Positions 4,821-5,882 of a stretch of 5,882 bases of DNA are shown here, piece by piece. The position numbers were made by a program, and so were the translations under genes. The stretch lies in contig JAESUA010000117.1 of assembly GCA_016763255.1 (NCBI GenBank), positions 1 to 5,882 of the forward strand, in the 5' to 3' direction. Source of the DNA: Magnetovibrio sp. (GTDB lineage: Bacteria > Pseudomonadota > Alphaproteobacteria > Rhodospirillales > Magnetovibrionaceae). Every line of letters starts with the position of its first letter. Within the stretch, counting starts at the first letter, position 1. The notes below the pieces were generated by a model. The model had not been told where the DNA came from. It was given only the letters and a program-made list of their open reading frames with translations, and ran no database searches.

Positions 4821-5882
4821 TTACTTTATATTTGGCCTCGTGGCGCTGTCCATGAATGACCACATACGTGATGCCGCGCCGGTTCCGGCCTCGGCGTAAA
4901 TGTTGAAGACCTCATCGATGCCATTTTCTTTCAGGTGGGCTTCTTGCTCCGGGAACAAAGCTGTGGCGACGATGGGGCCTTGGTAACCAAATTCGCGCAC
5001 CTGAGTTGCGGCATTGATGTTGGCGGCATGGTGGGGCATCGCCAGCAAGATCATCTCGACCTTATGGTAGCTGCGATCCAGGCGTGACCAGAACTCTGGA
5101 TCGGTGGCATCGCCTAAGACCACCTTGCGACCTCCTTCGGTGCTTTTGGTGACTTCATTTTCATCCATATCAATGCCGAGGATTTGATCGTTTACATGGG
5201 AACGCATCTCATCATACGCAGCGCGTCCCACCCGCCCCATGCCGAACACCAAAATGCGATTGCCTTCCAGGCTGATGTCTTCGTCACCGGGTAGGCGCTT
5301 GGTGCTTTCCAGGGCGGTCAAGAAGGTACGGTATTTGGTGTAAAGGGCATTGGCGAACAGGTTCAGGGGCGAAGCCAAAATGAACGATGCCGACAGCGCC
5401 ACGGCAATCACCGTCAACCAGTCTTGTTGCAGCCATCCGGCGTTGATGGCGATGGCGCAGACGATCAGGCCAAATTCGGAATAGTTGCCCAAAACCAATG
5501 CACCGTAGGTCGCACCGTGTGCGCGCAGGCGAAATTTGGTGAGCAAATAGATGAACAGCATCACCTTCAACGGCAACAGCGCCAAAAGCACCAGGGCCAC
5601 GCTTGTGGTTTCCCAGGTTGGCAAACCGGTGAGGCCGATGGTCAAGAAGAACCCCACCAAAAACACGTCTTTGAACCCCAATAAGGTCTTCGACAGTTCC
5701 TTTGCTTTGGGGTGTTGGGCCAATAAAATGCCCACAACCAGGGCCCCCAAATCACCTTTCATGCCGACCAGTTCGAACAGCGCAGCGCCGCCCAGCGCCA
5801 GCACGAAGCCGTACACGGCGAGCAGTTCCTTATGGCCGCTGTGGGTGAGAACCAGCCCCAGCAGATGGCGACCGGGGATCAA
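4821..5882 (-). CDS. Kef-type cation:proton antiporter with TrkA-N/RCK domain, C-terminal part
   Basis: The reading frame continues past the right edge, so the N-terminal membrane helices and the start are missing; 353 residues are visible. The first ~185 form several membrane segments with typical CPA2 (Kef-like) sequence: FVLALGGAALFELVG, GDLGALVVGILLA, LLGFKDVFLVGFFLTIGL and LGNYSEFGLIVCAIAI. After a short linker a Rossmann domain begins at about residue 208: NRILVFGMGRVG has the GxGxxG nucleotide motif (214-219), acidic residues end the second strand (GIDMD, 237-240), and GDATDPEF (257-264) is the usual RCK motif. The protein should exchange K+ or Na+ for H+ across the inner membrane, gated by NAD(H) or a related ligand. 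E. coli KefB/KefC are gated by glutathione and its adducts; whether this subfamily is cannot be judged here, and I do not assign kefB or kefC. It lies 112 nt upstream of the DUF1190 gene in the same orientation, without a clear terminator between. Confidence 0.9.
   Translation of the reverse strand: MIPGRHLLGLVLTHSGHKELLAVYGFVLALGGAALFELVGMKGDLGALVVGILLAQHPKAKELSKTLLGFKDVFLVGFFLTIGLTGLPTWETTSVALVLLALLPLKVMLFIYLLTKFRLRAHGATYGALVLGNYSEFGLIVCAIAINAGWLQQDWLTVIAVALSASFILASPLNLFANALYTKYRTFLTALESTKRLPGDEDISLEGNRILVFGMGRVGRAAYDEMRSHVNDQILGIDMDENEVTKSTEGGRKVVLGDATDPEFWSRLDRSYHKVEMILLAMPHHAANINAATQVREFGYQGPIVATALFPEQEAHLKENGIDEVFNIYAEAGTGAASRMWSFMDSATRPNIK

Overview
The window looks like ordinary chromosomal DNA of a Gram-negative proteobacterium. 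Evidence: a predicted lipoprotein with a clean lipobox, a QmcA/YbbJ membrane pair, a RoxA/YcfD-type ribosomal oxygenase and a YgiB/YgiC pair. Gene spacing is tight, Shine-Dalgarno sites are mostly recognisable and GC is moderate. There is no rRNA or other strong taxonomic marker. A marine or freshwater alphaproteobacterium is my best guess, with a gammaproteobacterium as the alternative. I see no mobile element, tRNA, CRISPR array or phage gene.

Layout from left to right. (1) 1-987, plus strand: the 3' part of a QmcA-type SPFH/stomatin gene, then, after a 43-nt gap, a short NfeD (YbbJ-type) gene. This is the classic membrane-scaffold pair. (2) 1011-2190, minus strand: a JmjC/cupin 2-oxoglutarate oxygenase of the RoxA/YcfD family, convergent with the NfeD gene. 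Its 5' end appears frameshifted at a six-base homopolymer (2138-2143). (3) 2191-2384: a divergent promoter region. (4) 2385-2906, plus strand: a Prx5-like peroxiredoxin, followed by a strong intrinsic terminator (2923-2970). (5) 4708-2975, minus strand: a YgiB-like DUF1190 lipoprotein followed by a YgiC-like glutathionylspermidine-synthetase-family ATP-grasp enzyme, in an apparent operon with 12 nt between the genes. (6) 5882-4821, minus strand: the C-terminal part of a Kef-type cation:proton antiporter with a TrkA-N/RCK nucleotide-binding domain. It lies upstream of the ygiBC-like pair in the same orientation, 112 nt away.

How the parts may work together. The QmcA/NfeD pair organises the inner membrane. 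RoxA hydroxylates ribosomal protein L16 in E. coli and is probably independent of its neighbours. The right half has a loose thiol/envelope-stress theme: a peroxiredoxin, a peptide- or glutathione-type amide ligase, a cysteine-containing lipoprotein and a Kef-type antiporter, a class that in E. coli is gated by glutathione adducts. That link is inference from adjacency. I do not see a clearly new system. The points most worth checking are the apparent frameshift in the oxygenase gene, the ygiB-ygiC-Kef neighbourhood, and a palindrome with a -10-like core upstream of the lipoprotein gene.
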